From Diplolepis rosae (Eukaryota; Arthropoda; Insecta; Hymenoptera; Diplolepididae), in contig JAPYXD010000403.1 of assembly GCA_030998225.1 (NCBI GenBank), positions 806,001 through 870,000 of the forward strand: 64,000 bases of DNA, read 5' to 3'. The position numbers and the translations under genes are program-made. How positions within the stretch are numbered: the stretch's first letter is position 1; the number at the start of each line of letters is the position of its first letter. The notes under the pieces are model-generated. The model ran no database searches. It was not told the origin of the DNA and saw nothing but the letters and a program-made list of their open reading frames with translations. Shown here in pieces: positions 12,195-23,546 of this stretch.

Positions 12195-12905
12195 AACTAC
12201 TTGGGGGTTTTCGAGGTCGTTAACTAAGACTATGTGGTCAGAATTTCAGAATCCAAGATAACGGATGCAATATCCGGGTTTCATGCCAAACAATCCACCA
12301 TTCAGTGACTGCAATTGCTGAAATCCGGTAATAAATGATTGCTATAAGGCTATCGTGGTCGCTAATTGAGATTCTACAGTCTAAATATGAAAATTCAACA
12401 TGGCCGATCCAATATGGAAGCTGTGTGCCGGCGATTCAGCTCTCACCATCACAAATTGTTCAATTCAGCTCTGAAACGATTACTTGAGGGTTTTCGAAGT
12501 CGCTGATTCCGAATCTTCAATTCTTTCCTCTTAAGAAACAATTGCGGATCACTAAAACCGAAATTCACTTCTTTTCACCACAAAAACAACCGAGGATCGT
12601 GGAAGCAGAGCTCCACTTGATATCTCTAAAAAAGACAAATGACAAACACTAAGACCGACCTTCACTTGTTTTCACTAGAAAAAGCATGAAAATAGTTACT
12701 CGGGAGTTTTGAAGGTCGCCGTTTTCGATTATGCAGTTAGAATATCGTAATTCAAGATGGCGGATCCAATGTAGGAGATTTTTGCCGAACAATCCAGCAT
12801 TCAGTGGCTTAAATTGCTAAAATCCGCTTGCAAATGATTGCTAGAAGGTTTTCGTGGTCACTGATTGAGATTCGACAGCCAAAATATCAATTGAGGATCA
12901 CAAAG
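12195..12905 (+). repeat. Satellite-like unit, forward copies
   Basis: Two diverged copies begin GGGGGTTTTCGAGGTCG (about 12205) and GGGAGTTTTGAAGGTCG (about 12704), a spacing near 500 bases. Each proceeds through AGAATTTCAGAATCCAAGAT or its equivalent, then CAATCCA(C/G)CATTCAGTG, then AAATGATTGCT and a GTGGTC(G/A)CT-type ending. Between them are shorter subrepeats around TCACTTGTTTTC. Reverse-oriented copies lie at 13380-13715. Confidence 0.75.
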
Positions 12906-13049
12906 ACCTAGCGTCACTTGTTCTCTGTAAAAAAAAGCAGAAAGATCATTACAATGAAATAGAAAAGGAAAGAACGCGGTTGATTAAAAGCTACTCCAAT
13001 GCTTCTGATGCTACCACACTTCTATATAAGGCATGAACAAACTGTGGTA

Positions 13050-13205
13050 AGCACCCTGATCCGTGTGAGGCAAGGGAACTCACGTTCGAAAAGCTCTCCA
13101 ATTGCAGAGAATAAGGAGTACTCACATTCAGAAAGCACCTTGATTCGTGAGAGGCAAGAGGACTCACTATCAAAAAGCAGGCCGATTCGTGAAAGGCAAT
13201 AGTCA
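13050..13205 (+). repeat. 42-bp minisatellite that keeps an open frame
   Basis: Roughly 3.5 units of about 42-43 bases, each around GCACCTTGATTCGTGAGAGG and then CAAGAGGACTCAC. In the plus frame that is open from 12999 to 13202 they read as a 14-residue repeat (for example STLIRVRQGNSRSK and STLIRERQEDSLSK). The divergence keeps the frame, which could be chance at this copy number. It sits between the forward and reverse satellite copies. Confidence 0.6.
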
Positions 13206-13379
13206 GAAAATTAAGAAACCGAATGTTTTGTATAATTTCTGATAGTGACTATCACATTGTTGTTTTCCTTTTCTTTTCACGATATAATCATTGTTTTGTG
13301 ATCAGCGACCTCGCGAAACATAAGTAATCATTTTCAAGCCGATCTTAGTTAATGAGAGCTAAAATGTTTGGGGGAAACT

Positions 13380-13715
13380 CGCCATATTTGATCCGCAACG
13401 TTGAATTTTGATATTTTGGCTGTCGAATCTCAATCAGTGACCACGAAGACCTTCTAGCAATCATTTACAAGCGGATTTCAGCAATTTAAGTCAATGAGTG
13501 GTAGATTGTTCAGGACTAAACCCCCATATTGGATCCGCCATCTTGGATTATAATATTCTGACTACATAATCGTAATTAACGACCACAAAAACCTTCTCGC
13601 AGTCATTTACAAGCGAATTTCAATAATTGAAGTCACTGAATGCTGGATTGTTTGGCAAAAATCCGCTATATTGGATCCTCCATCTTGGATTCTGATATTC
13701 TGACCAGTAATCACA
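13380..13715 (-). repeat. Satellite-like unit, reverse copies
   Basis: Two adjacent copies in reverse complement of the 12195-12905 unit. Landmarks are CAATCTCAG-side phrases such as CAGTGACCACGAAGACCTTC (13436) and GATCCGCCATCTTGGATT (13535) and GATCCTCCATCTTGGATT (13674). With the forward copies they make a large imperfect inverted repeat of arm length about 200-330 around the minisatellite. Confidence 0.7.
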
Positions 13716-13899
13716 GATATGAAACCGACGCAGTGTCTTACACAATCAGCCTGCCTGTCGGTGTGAAGTGAGTGGGGAGAGATGACGGGACGGAGAGGGG
13801 GGACGGTGAATCTAAGAAATTCCTTCTTGAAAAAATAATTAGACCACTTACTAGATTGATCCTGATGTTGCTGGTATATTCCAAAATTCAAAATCGGCA

Positions 13900-14640
13900 T
13901 CGACTATGGGGCAACGCTTCTAAGGGAGGCTGCTGGGGTTCGGTCAGGAACCACTGATAATCTAAATTTTCACTGATAATCCAGATTCTCACTAGTAATC
14001 CAGATATTCACTGATAATTCAGAATTGTGATTTAACTGGTAGTACACTCTGGTACGTTAACGAACTTGGGGAGGTTTATAAAAATTGTTTCTGCTGAACA
14101 ATTGAACGAAGCTTCTAAGCTTGAGGAAACTCGATGCAGTGTACTACGAAGGGCTTGAAGAATAATGACTGACTGACTCTGATTTGCGAATAATTAGGTA
14201 CTTTTATAGACACTTCCTCTGGGCCAAATCCCTCTAGTAATCGATATTATGAGTCATGAAGAATTTGTTGACCCATTTTCCTAAGAATTTTTTAGTTAAT
14301 GCTGGCCTATTTGTTGGCACGTTGCTGACCTCATCCCTTTCTGTCGTTGAATTCTCCATGTTCCGAGAATAGGGGAAAGGATGTTTTACAATACTCCTTT
14401 TGTTTAGTTTCCCCGATATTCCTTCTTTCTTTACCAGCAGACCCTCTGGTTAATCCCCTACCTGTGGCTATACGCGTTGGAGGTTTGTGTACACAACACA
14501 TTTCGATGAAGCTCCCCTTCCGTAAATAATCAATACTTTACTATGCTTCATTCATAGTCTCTCACTCCTCTCTTTCCCTATTATAACATTGTTTACGTTT
14601 AGACATCTAGTGCTTCCGTATAATCAATATTTCTAAAAGT
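13900..14640 (+). repeat. Dispersed repeat, related to 44000-44670 and 54503-54790
   Basis: Successive landmarks match in order with the block at 44000-44670: CTGCTGGG..., CACTGATAATCCAG, GGCACGTTGCTGACCT versus GGCACGTGGCTGATCT, AGGGGAAAGGATGTT versus AGGGGAAAATATGTT, TTCATTCAT and TCTCTTTCCCT versus TCTCTCTCCCT. The copies are clearly diverged. The kind of element is unknown; a non-coding LTR or leader is possible. No credible ORF. Confidence 0.55.
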
Positions 14641-16109
14641 TGTTGCTTATGCAATTATGATTTCATTTGTTGATTCAATCATTATTTAAAAGATAGAGAT
14701 TTTACAGAACGTGACATAATGTCAAAAATAACTACATTAAAATTTTAAACGGTGCGAATTATAACAATAACGGCTGTAACTTGGGGTGGAAGTATGACAT
14801 AAAATACATATAATATAAAGTAACATTCAAATTGATAATTTAAGATAAAACTATATGATAAAATAAAATGGTGAACAATTAATATAAATAAGTATTGCAC
14901 TTTTCGCAGGTATACCTGCTTGAACTACTCTAACGGACCCGTCTCAGAGAAACGCGATTTTCTCGCAAAGTTATAGGATGCTTTTAGCCGGGTTTCTTCG
15001 TTCCACGCCACATATATTCTAAAAGCATAACTGGCTTTCGGTTCAGATTTCGACAAAAACAAACTGAAACACAAAACAAAAGGGAAATCTGACTCTTAGC
15101 TCGGAAGCAAATAATAAGGAAACTTAAAAAACGAAAAAAGTGCATTGTCCGGCTGTCGGTTTAAATTGTGACAAAAAATAAAGTGGAAAACAAAGTAAAA
15201 GGAAAATCTGACCTCCATTTCGGACCTGCTGTAGTATAGTAGTAGTTTATCACAGGTCCGTGTATAATAAGCGAACGAAAGGTATTTCTACATTTTTTAT
15301 ACTACGAAATCAAAAAAGCAATTCAATCAGTCTCGGGAAACAATATTAAAAGATTTGGTTTCTTTTTCGACGGCTCGTACAAATTACTGGAAGGCATCAA
15401 AGACAACTGATCCTCGGTATATTCAACGTTTCGAGCTCTTTAGTACCCTCTATAACATATATTTTAGTCATGAAGATCGGTTCAGCCGTTTTCGAGAAAA
15501 TTAGATTTTTTTATTTTTCAAAATTCGTTCATAACTTTTGTAAAAAAAATTTCTTCAAGCTAATACTTGGGGTGAATTTATCTTGTAATGGGAGCCACTT
15601 ACCCTCGCAATATAGGTCAAATCCGAGCGGAGGCACCCAGACCATGCTTATCCTGCTATGGCCTTTTGTAACATCATATCTTATGAATGAAAAAACAAAA
15701 TAAAGAATCTTCATTGATATTTCTAAGCGAACGATATTTCACATAATTAGAATTGTGACCTATTTCATGAATATTTTCAACAGTGTTGTTAATTTAACAA
15801 TTCAACTATTTTTCTGAGTGTTTAATATAGTATTATGAAATTTAAATATAACTCTATGATGTAAATAATGGATTTAAAATTTATTACTAAAATTCTGAAT
15901 ATGTGCTGGAAATAGGCCTTCTTTCAGACATTTGATTAGAAATGTAGGTTGCTCCTTCAAACAGATGTGACGTCTGAAGACACAAGATAAAAGTTTATTT
16001 TATAAAATTTATAATTATATTCTTGAAGAGAGTATAATTATTATGTTTGTTTTGGCTCTGGAAAATTAATTCCAATAACCCGGGAAATCTGCTCTTAAAC
16101 TATTCTCAA
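14641..16109. other. No gene seen; contains one diverged direct repeat
   Basis: Mostly AT-rich. A direct repeat of about 74 bases at spacing 119 lies at 15032-15104 and 15151-15224 (both end with AAATCTGACnC...TCGGA). ORFs here are short and show no motif. Confidence 0.5.
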
Positions 16110-16480
16110 CCAATATAATATAAAATCCAGCGAATAAATATAAAATATGGGAAAAACAGGGCGAATTTCGGACAAAGTCGTACTATTCCCATACAAGGGA
16201 GCACGCCACTTTGTCCTTAATTCTAAGGATTTGGATTGGAAGGAAACAAAATATACAAATGTTGGTACTGGAATGATTACCAGCACCCAAAAATTCGTAA
16301 TAAAAATATTGAATTAAAATATATAAACGAGACAGAGAGAGGAAAGATGTAAAAAGCAGACAGCAATTATAATTGAAACTTACTTTTATTTGTATTGTAG
16401 AAATTCCTTAGTAAAAGTCCTGGGAAATTGGATAGTTTGTGGAAACTCCTGATGACTTAGTTAAAATGACGTGGAAACTC
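16110..16480 (-). repeat. Dispersed repeat, reverse copy of the family at 57690-58030
   Basis: Read on the minus strand it runs GGAGTTTCC..., CAATTATAATTGCTGT, GGGTGCTGGTAA, CAATCCAAATCC, GACAAAGTGGCGTGCTCCCT, ATAGTACGACTTTGTCCGAA. The same landmarks occur in the same order at 57710-58020 on the plus strand. Copies are diverged. No coding sequence is visible. The element class is unknown. Confidence 0.75.
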
Positions 16481-17864
16481 CGTAAAAATTAGTTAAAATA
16501 AGACTTCGTAAAATTCCGTAAACTTTTGAAATTTTATAATTTGTGACCGATTTTGTTGAAATTTTGAGTAAATAAAGAACTGAGTTTGCAAAATTTGTAA
16601 ATTTTTGTGTCCGATCGCGTAGAAGTTAGTGTAAGAAAAATAACTGGTGTAGGAAAGGAACTGCGTAAAAAATGAAAATAAATAGCTTTTATGTATTTTC
16701 CTCTTTTTCGTTTCTACTTGAAAATCTTTTAGGGGAGTTGAGAGTACTAGTTTTAGTTTTATGATTGGTTGAATATCTATAGTGACTACTTACGCCCCCG
16801 CAATAGTAGGAGAAAATTCTAAGGGCTGACCCATTGGGTTGGGCCTTGTAGGAGTTTCCAAATTTTTCCAAGTTCATCGATTTCCCAAGAGATGGCGCTA
16901 CATGTATATTCTTGAATAATATACGTTGAAAATTCATTATTTAAACAATTATGTTTACAGATTTCGTTAAATTTAAATAATAGAAAAGTTAAACTACAAT
17001 ATGGTTCATTTATATCCTAATTTAACTTACAATCTCGTTAATTTACTTAAAACTTACTATTCTTCTTTTCAAAATTCAAAAGGATTATTAATACATAAGA
17101 TTAATGTGTGATCTGTAATTGGTTTTCTGAATAAACATAAACATCATAACATTCATACTAAACATCGAATATTTTGTTTAAAGATAGAAGATTATAAATT
17201 TAAACGGGTGAATTTAATATAAGTTTTCTCTTGTGAATTCATTTGATAAGATATAAAAGGTAGTTTGAAATTTTGTGGGTTTTTTACAATTACCATTACA
17301 ATTTCACATTTCAAATTAGAGTTTTTGTAAATGAGATTGGTTTAAAGTTTACGAAGCTAAAAATATGTTTATAAAGAATAATATATATATTTTTGTGAAG
17401 GTAATATAGTAATGTTTGTAAAGTTACTGTTGAAATACGTTGTGAATAAATTCAAATACATATCATGTAAATTGATACTTTGACTTTTTAGAATTGATTC
17501 AAAATAAAAAAGTGTATGAATATCGTTTAGTAAATTTTAAATTAGTATTTTACCGTCATAAATAAATTCTCATAAATTTATACATTGCTAAAGTAGATTC
17601 CTAATTAAATCTTTTAATAATTTGCCATTGGTTTTTGTCTATATTTTATAAGTTTGAAACGTTAGTTCACATACAATTTAGATTCAAATTGCAGTTCCTT
17701 TATTAGCTAATATAATAGTTTATTTTTATTTCTTTTTACATGGCATACTGAATAATATAAAAAAAATACATTAATTCCTTAATTATTTCTTTTTATTTCT
17801 TATTATTCTTAATATTTTCACCTTCTTATCAATTAAGAATTTTTATTATCTATTATATAAAGCC
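16481..17864. other. No gene or recognised element
   Basis: Very AT-rich sequence. The stretch 16740-16930 has a short minus-strand ORF without any motif. Nothing else stands out. Confidence 0.5.
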
Positions 17865-18358
17865 TATTCTATTTTCTAAGCGGAGTGAATACAATATACT
17901 TTGTTTTTATTTACTTGGGCGTGGTACAAGTGCAGGCCCTTTTGACCATTAGCCTAAGCTATTTACAATATTTCCGGTAATGGCTAATCGCTAAGCTATA
18001 TACTGCTGTAGCTCTATGCAGTTTTATGTATTTATTTACAAGAGAATAGTAAATAGGAATATCTAAAAAGGAATACGATTGTGGGCGGTATATTTTGGTC
18101 AAGCTTTCAAAGCGCAAGTTTATTACCTTTACCGATTGCTAAGCAAAATCGAAATCTTTATATTGACGCAGTTCCACATTTTCTTAAAAAGGTTTTCGAG
18201 TCCATATAATATTTAAGGTAGAGATTGCGCTTAAAATATTCACATCCTTCAGATTATAATTTCAAAAAAAATATAAAATAAAATATTGCCAAGTTATGGC
18301 TTATAGAAAATAGTAGAAAAGTGAAAAGTATGAGACGGACGCAGGACGTTACAGACTA
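17865..18358 (-). repeat. Dispersed LTR-like repeat, third copy
   Basis: The reverse complement matches 46200-46690 and 56333-56823 across their length: it begins TGTAACGTCCTGCGTCCG, contains GCCATAACTTGGCAAT and TACCACGCCCAAGTAA, and ends CTTAGAAAATAGAATAGGCT. A start of TGTAACGTCC is common for insect LTRs, so a short solo LTR is plausible, but neither a CA end nor a target duplication is secure. Confidence 0.7.
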
Positions 18359-18528
18359 AAAGTCTTTGGAGTTTAATCCAATTCGCAATGTCACATCTTA
18401 CGTTGTCTGCATATCTTGTCGAAATATATGTTAGAGAGCCCAGTATTCCAGATCTTAACTGGCCTTTATTCTTTTTAATCATAAACAGTGATCTAACTGT
18501 CCTTCCTTTCTTCGACCGTTTATATTAT

Positions 18529-18646
18529 TATCTCATATAGGTTTGGTGTTGTCGGTCTTACGGTCAGTAAAATATAATGAATGGGTTTTTTAAAGAATGT
18601 TGTTTTATTGACCGTAAGACCGACGACACCAAACCTATATGAGATA
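18529..18646. repeat. Near-perfect 44-bp inverted repeat (hairpin)
   Basis: Arms 18529-18572 and 18603-18646 are reverse complements with two mismatches, separated by a 30-base loop. The arms contain GGTTTGGTGTTGTCGGTCTT and its complement. Transcribed RNA would form a stable hairpin of precursor-miRNA or small foldback size. There is no flanking transposase, and no TSD was recognised. It directly follows the dispersed repeat that ends at 18358. Confidence 0.85.
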
Positions 18647-19385
18647 AGTAGACGTTAGTCAAGATATGGTGGTAGACTGAAATTTATAATTTAAAATTAA
18701 AACAGTCTTTATTATTATAACGTAGATTTGAAGCTAACAATGGAGCCCCTGGATTTTAAAACTTGTCGGGCTCTCAAGGACGGGTAAAATTATTTGTAAA
18801 TAATGAAGAAATATTGAAGAAAGTAGTAATGAATATGCAATTTCGTTATTGGTAAAATAAGCAAAATATGTAGTCAAGTTGTCACCAACCGTTAACCAAA
18901 GATGACTATAAAAAATACATGCGTAATGACTAAGTGCTCGGAGCCCGACGCAAAAGCATGGCCACAATGCACTTTCTTTATTATAATCCATAACAACCGT
19001 CTCTTTCATATAAATAATTTTAAATTGTGGGAAAAATTTCTTTCTACATACAAGAAGAATTTTACCGATGCAAGTCTTTTGGGTGTAAAACTTTCCTAAA
19101 TACTTTTTGACGGCAAAATTCTTAAAACATAAACTTCAAAGCGCATGAATTTGTAATTAATATTTTTTCTCTATTTAGTTAACTCTGTGGCAAAGTGAAA
19201 GTAATATTAGAATATTTTTTAATTCAAATTCTACAAAGCGGAATATATTTTACTTGTCTTTCTAGGAAATATCATAAACATACGTAAGCATTGTCGTACA
19301 AAGTAAACCACCTGCAGTACTACCCTTTATTTTTAAACGGCCCATGAATAGAAAAGTTCATAAAAAATTCAATCCTTTGGTGGGC
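18647..19385. other. No gene seen
   Basis: AT-rich sequence with two short overlapping ORFs on opposite strands (about 18734-19099) that lack motifs. The mariner coding region begins just after. Confidence 0.45.
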
Positions 19386-20225
19386 GTGCCGCCGGAGAGT
19401 CACATTTACAGAGATGCTGCTCTAAGTAAAACAACGTGCCGTGATTAGTTCCGTTGCTTCAAAGACGGTAATTTCGATGTTGACGACCGTCCGCGAAAAA
19501 GAAGGCCAAAAACCTTCGAAGACGCTGAATTGGCGGCATTGCTCGATGAGGATCCGTGCCAAACGCATGAAGAGCTTGCTTTAGCATTAGGAATTTCCCG
19601 CGAAGTCATTTCCAAGCGATTGCATGCGTTGGGAATGATTGAAAAACAAAGAACTTGTGTTCCTTATGATTTAAAGCCAATAGACGTTGAGCGTCGTTTT
19701 TTCCCCTGCAAACAACTGCTTCAGCGGCAAAAAAGGAAGGGTTTTCTTCATCGCATCATAGTGGGTGATGAAAAATGGATTCATTACAGCAACCCAAAGA
19801 GAAGAAAGTCATGGAGACTGCCCGGTCATGCGTCTACGCCGTCAGCTGGGCCGAATATTCACGCTGCGACGATTATGCTCTGTATTTGGTGGGACCAGGT
19901 TGGTGTTATTTATTTTGAGCTGTGTAAACTGAGCGAAACCATCACTGGAAACCGGTATCGAACGCAATTGATGCGTTTGAGCTGAGCACTGCGCGAAAAA
20001 CGACAATAATACGAGCAGAGGCATGAAAAAGTGATTCTACAGCATGACAACGCTAGGTCTCATGTTTCCAAACCCGTTAAAACCTACCTGGAAATGCCCA
20101 AATGAGAAATCCTACCCCACCCGCCGCATTTCCCAGATATTGCGCCGTCCGATTATTGTTCCCGTCGATGGCAATTAGATTTAGTAAAATGTAACCTGTT
20201 TTTTCACATTACTTTCGCAAAGCCC
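19386..20225 (+). mobile_element. Mariner-like element, 5' end missing, transposase broken
   Basis: A transposase frame runs from about 19390 (PPESHIYRDAAL) with an early stop near 19446. It is then open from 19530 to 19985. The helix-turn-helix part (HEELALALGISREVISKRLH) is followed by the first catalytic aspartate in VGDEKWIHY. The later box with HDNARSHVSK (about 20044) and the third aspartate in PDIAPSDYC (about 20133) lie after a stop. The terminal repeat TTTTTTCACATTACTTTCGC at about 20200 marks the 3' end. A matching terminal sequence in the opposite direction sits at 23243, not at the expected left end. Mariner assignment is firm; the copy is dead. Confidence 0.85.
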
Positions 20226-20478
20226 CTTAGACAGGTTGATTAAAGTCAGCGTTGCCAGACCATACCATAATTATGTAATCGTACCATAATTTTGACTGTT
20301 GTACCATGTACCATCCCTCGTGTACCATACCTCTTAAATGTACCATAATTTCAAAATATTTATATTTATTATTTAACCGAAATGAAATGAAGACAAAATC
20401 ATAATAGCCATTATCCAATGAGAATTGTTTTCTGCCCTATATGTATATGAAGAATTTTTGATGATAATATTTGAAGTA
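20226..20478. other. Short spacer with tandem GTACCAT-type words
   Basis: At 20258-20350 the words ACCATAAT, GTACCATG and GTACCATA recur seven or so times (CCATACCATAATTATG, TGTACCATGTACCATCC). This is a short degenerate repeat, not a gene. Confidence 0.5.
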
Positions 20479-21255
20479 CGAGGTGTGTTCAGAAAATAAC
20501 TGGAATTTTTTAATTTTGCGGGTTTAGAGTCCTATTGTCAATTTTTTTTTAGTATGTTGATATATATGCCCCTGGAGTATGGTAAAATCTTCAGCTGTAT
20601 TCATTGTTTACTTTGTCTGTGGCAGCCGCTAAGGTTAGACTTGTTTTTATGAGCTCGGCGATTTTCGGTTGTTAAAAGAAATGGATCAAAGAATTTGTAT
20701 CAAATGCGTAAAAATTAAACAAAGTGTGTACAATCTTAACAAAGGTCTACGGTAAGTCTGCTATGAGTAAAACAAGAGTTTACGAGTGGTATAAGCGTTT
20801 CCAAGATGACCATGAAGACGTTGAAGATGACGAACGCCCCGGATGCCTCAGCACATCAACAACTGATGAAAACGTAGAAAAAGTGAAAGAAATGGTTATA
20901 AATGATCGCCGAATCACAATCAGAGAAGTCGCTGATGATGTTGGCATATCGATTGGCTCATGCCATGCAATTTTTTCGAATGCTTTGGGTATGAAACGCG
21001 TGGCAGCAAAATTTGTTCCAAAATTGTTGAATTTTGAACAAAAACAGCAGTGAATGGAAGTTTCTCAGGAATCACTAAATGAAGTCAACGACGATGCAGA
21101 ATTACTGAAACGTATTATAACAGGTGACGAAAAATGGGTTTACGGATATGACGTCGAAACTAATCTGATAGAAATTCTGTGAACCATTTCTTTCAACAAA
21201 CGAAAATCGCCAAGCTCATAAAAAGACGTCTAATCTTAGCGGCTGCCACAGACAA
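20479..21255 (+). mobile_element. Mariner-like element whose 3' part is replaced by an inverted copy of its own 5' region
   Basis: The element starts after a TA at 20477-20478 with CGAGGTGTGTTCAG. A transposase start at 20681 (MDQRICIK) runs out of frame after about 19 codons. The main frame (20724-21053) has KTRVYEWYKRFQDDHEDVED and the HTH; after a stop, the first catalytic box TGDEKWVYGYD follows at about 21123. At about 21164 the sequence turns into the reverse complement of 20613-20703: 5' UTR plus the first transposase codons, ending at 21255. The normal 3' half and terminal repeat are absent. The element therefore has inverted arms of about 91 bases that do not include the terminal repeats. 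Confidence 0.85.
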
Positions 21256-21545
21256 TTTTTGATGACGCAAAACGTTAGCAAAGTGATTTTCAATCGAATC
21301 CCCTGAGCCGTCGGTATCCACGTATCGTGAGATCAGCCTTTCTTCCATTTTGACAACACTCAGACCTCTGCAGGCTGCCGCGCCAGCAGCTAAAAAATCG
21401 AACCGCGGACGGCGCCAAATAAGCCGCAAAGTTTTGACTTCGCCAGAAAGCCTCGACACATTGCACGAGAAGCAACAAAAGCGAGACGCTTCGACAACGT
21501 CCAAAAAACTAAAAAGTTTTGTAATCGTCAGATCTTTCTAAGGAC
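21256..21545 (+). pseudogene. Basic ORF tail, possibly of a pogo/Tigger-type transposase
   Basis: A lysine/arginine-rich open frame at about 21350-21541 reads RGRRQISRKVLTSPE and then LHEKQQKRDASTTSKK. Highly basic, polar C-terminal tails of this style follow the DDE domain in pogo/Tigger transposases. There is no catalytic domain beside it. The assignment is weak; it could be a shadow of unrelated sequence. Confidence 0.25.
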
Positions 21546-21609
21546 GTGTTATAATTGCCCAAATTATTTTCTTAACGGAAGTTATGGGCAACAGTCAAAA
21601 AGGGGTCCG

Positions 21610-21765
21610 ACCCTGAAGAAATTCCCCTACTTTTTGCAAATATTTTGTAATTGACGTCGTGCTGTGGCAAAAAACTAAGTTCAACGTGATAGTGAGAACA
21701 ACGCACTTTATCACCTTTGTTTTTGAAATCCAACCACACTTCACTTTGCGGTGGCATGCCAAGCG
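21610..21765 (-). pseudogene. BED-type zinc finger remnant, hAT-like
   Basis: The minus-strand peptide reads SEVWLDFKNKGDKVRCSHYH, followed by VELSF. A BED finger has SxVWxxF, then a CxxC, then HxxxH. Here the second cysteine is replaced by tyrosine, and the trailing histidines are not in place. BED fingers stand at the N-terminus of hAT transposases and their domesticated relatives. No hAT DDE core is nearby. This is a degraded exon. Confidence 0.5.
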
Positions 21766-21779
21766 CCAAAAATAGGAAG

Positions 21780-22300
21780 AATTAAAATTAAAGATTATTC
21801 TAGCACAAACAAAAGTGAGAGACGTGGATGCACGTAGATGAAAGTAAAATTCTGGTGCAATATGCGACTAGTTGCACTGGGAATACTGGGATCGAAACAA
21901 CGTAAAAGGAAAGAATCGACGTAAAATTCGACGCTCGAGAATCAATTTTGCCGTCGATTCCACCAAGCGGGATCGATTCCGAGAAATCGGACTCGACTCC
22001 GGGATCCATAGTACGCTCTTGGCTCTAAGTTGCATACTGCCTATATCAAGAAGTGAATTAATAACATTACTACGACTTTTTTTGTAGTGTATTGCAAATT
22101 CTAAAAATACCATGATCTGGATAATAATAATGTTTTGAAGTGATTGCAAAATCAGTTTCGCAGAAATTCTGAAATTGACATTTTTAAAAGCAATACAAAA
22201 TGGATCATAGGCAACAAATATGATATTCATACATCGATAATTTGAAATCTAAGGGTTGAAAAACAATATTAGCTAGTGATCTCAAGGCATTCAAATAAAT
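21780..22300. other. No gene seen
   Basis: An AT-rich spacer. Around 21930-22000 there is a purine/CG patterned stretch (GTCGATTCC, TCGATTCCG, ACTCGACTCC) with repeated TCGA words. No motif was found in the short ORFs. Confidence 0.4.
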
Positions 22301-22340
22301 TCCATGGTAGTGTTTGAACGTGTAATAGGTAGTCAATTAA

Positions 22341-23062
22341 GGGGGTCCTACCATGTAAACGCCGTTTTTCGAGGCGTTTTTTGGGATCTTGCAGAAGGAA
22401 AAGAATTCAATATTTTCAAATGCGGTTTTTTTAAAAAATTTTATTGGTCCTTTGAGTATAGAAAAAAATCGAAGTTTAAGAAATAAGTGTTATGCTGTAG
22501 CCACAGCACCCCTGCGAAATTAGGCCTTCCAAAAGTATGTGGGTTGATGGCACACACGATTTTGAAAAAACTGTTCGTCTGAAACACAAAAGGAAAAGTT
22601 TTTTACAATCTGCAAACTTGTCGCTATCGTTCGGTACAAGATGAGCCTCCAATTGTTATAAACAAATAATAAAAAAATTGTTTTTATCTGCTTAAAAAAA
22701 CGAAAAATGAGATTTTTTTTTCATGATCCGCCATTTTGACAATTGTAAAGATAATTATGTGAATTATTACCGTACGATAGCGGCAAGTCTGCAGATTGTA
22801 AAAAACTTTTCCTTTTGTGTTTCAGACGAACAGTTTTTGCAAAATCGTGTGTACCATCAACCCACATACTTTTGGAAGACCTAATTTTGCAGGGGTGCTG
22901 TGGCTACAGCATAACACTTATTTCTTAAACTTCGATTTTTTTTATACTCAAAGGACCAATAAAAATTAAAAAAAAAAAGGAATTGGAAAATATTGAATTC
23001 TTTTCCTTCTGCAAGATCCCAAAAAACGCCTCGAAAAACGGCGTTTACATGGTAGGACCCCC
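22341..23062. mobile_element. piggyBac-type MITE with about 300-bp terminal inverted repeats, TTAA-flanked
   Basis: The element begins GGGGGTCCTACCATGTAAAC after TTAA (22337-22340) and ends with the reverse complement before TTAA (23063-23066). The arms (about 22341-22640 and 22760-23062) match through GCCGTTTTTCGAGGCG, TTATGCTGTAGCCACAGCAC and TTCGTCTGAAACACAAAAGG. The central 120 bases are unique. There is no ORF. Target choice and duplication of TTAA point to piggyBac-type mobilisation. RNA from it would fold into a long hairpin. Confidence 0.9.
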
Positions 23063-23235
23063 TTAAATGATACGGGTCTTTACTGGGTAGATATTCCTAC
23101 CAGATCCATCATTTACAAACATTGCAGGTTCAAATATAAGTGTAAAATAAAACACACAAATTGATCGCTTGAACCCGCTTTCAACTCGATAAGGGTCTTG
23201 TTGATTCGCAACCAATTTCAAAACTTGACCGAAAT

Positions 23236-23300
23236 ATATATTGGGCGTTGCAAAAGTAATGTGAAAATACAGCTTACGTATTACTCGAAATAGTTGGCGA
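23236..23300 (+). mobile_element. Isolated mariner terminal repeat
   Basis: GTTGCAAAAGTAATGTGAAA at 23243 is the reverse complement of the terminal repeat that ends the mariner at 20225. No transposase follows before the next element. It is either a solo end or the displaced 5' end of a related copy. Confidence 0.55.
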
Positions 23301-23546
23301 CATGTGGAGTAAAATCTTCATTGCAATTTTTTGAAAAAGCATAGGTTTAGTCGATAAATATGGTTTCAAAAAAATTGAAAAATGCAACAATTCATTAATG
23401 ACTAAGGGTTTAAAAATCTCGGCAGGCAAAGACTGCGAGGTATTGTTTGAAGGTGTTTAGTAGGTAGTCAATTGGAAGATATAGGTCTTTACCAGGTATA
23501 TATTCCAAGCGCACCTTTACTTACAAACGTTGCAGACACCAATATA

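Noticed and set aside
21900..22010. TCGA-rich stretch as a regulatory site cluster
   Set aside because: Weak pattern with no defined spacing or known factor motif.
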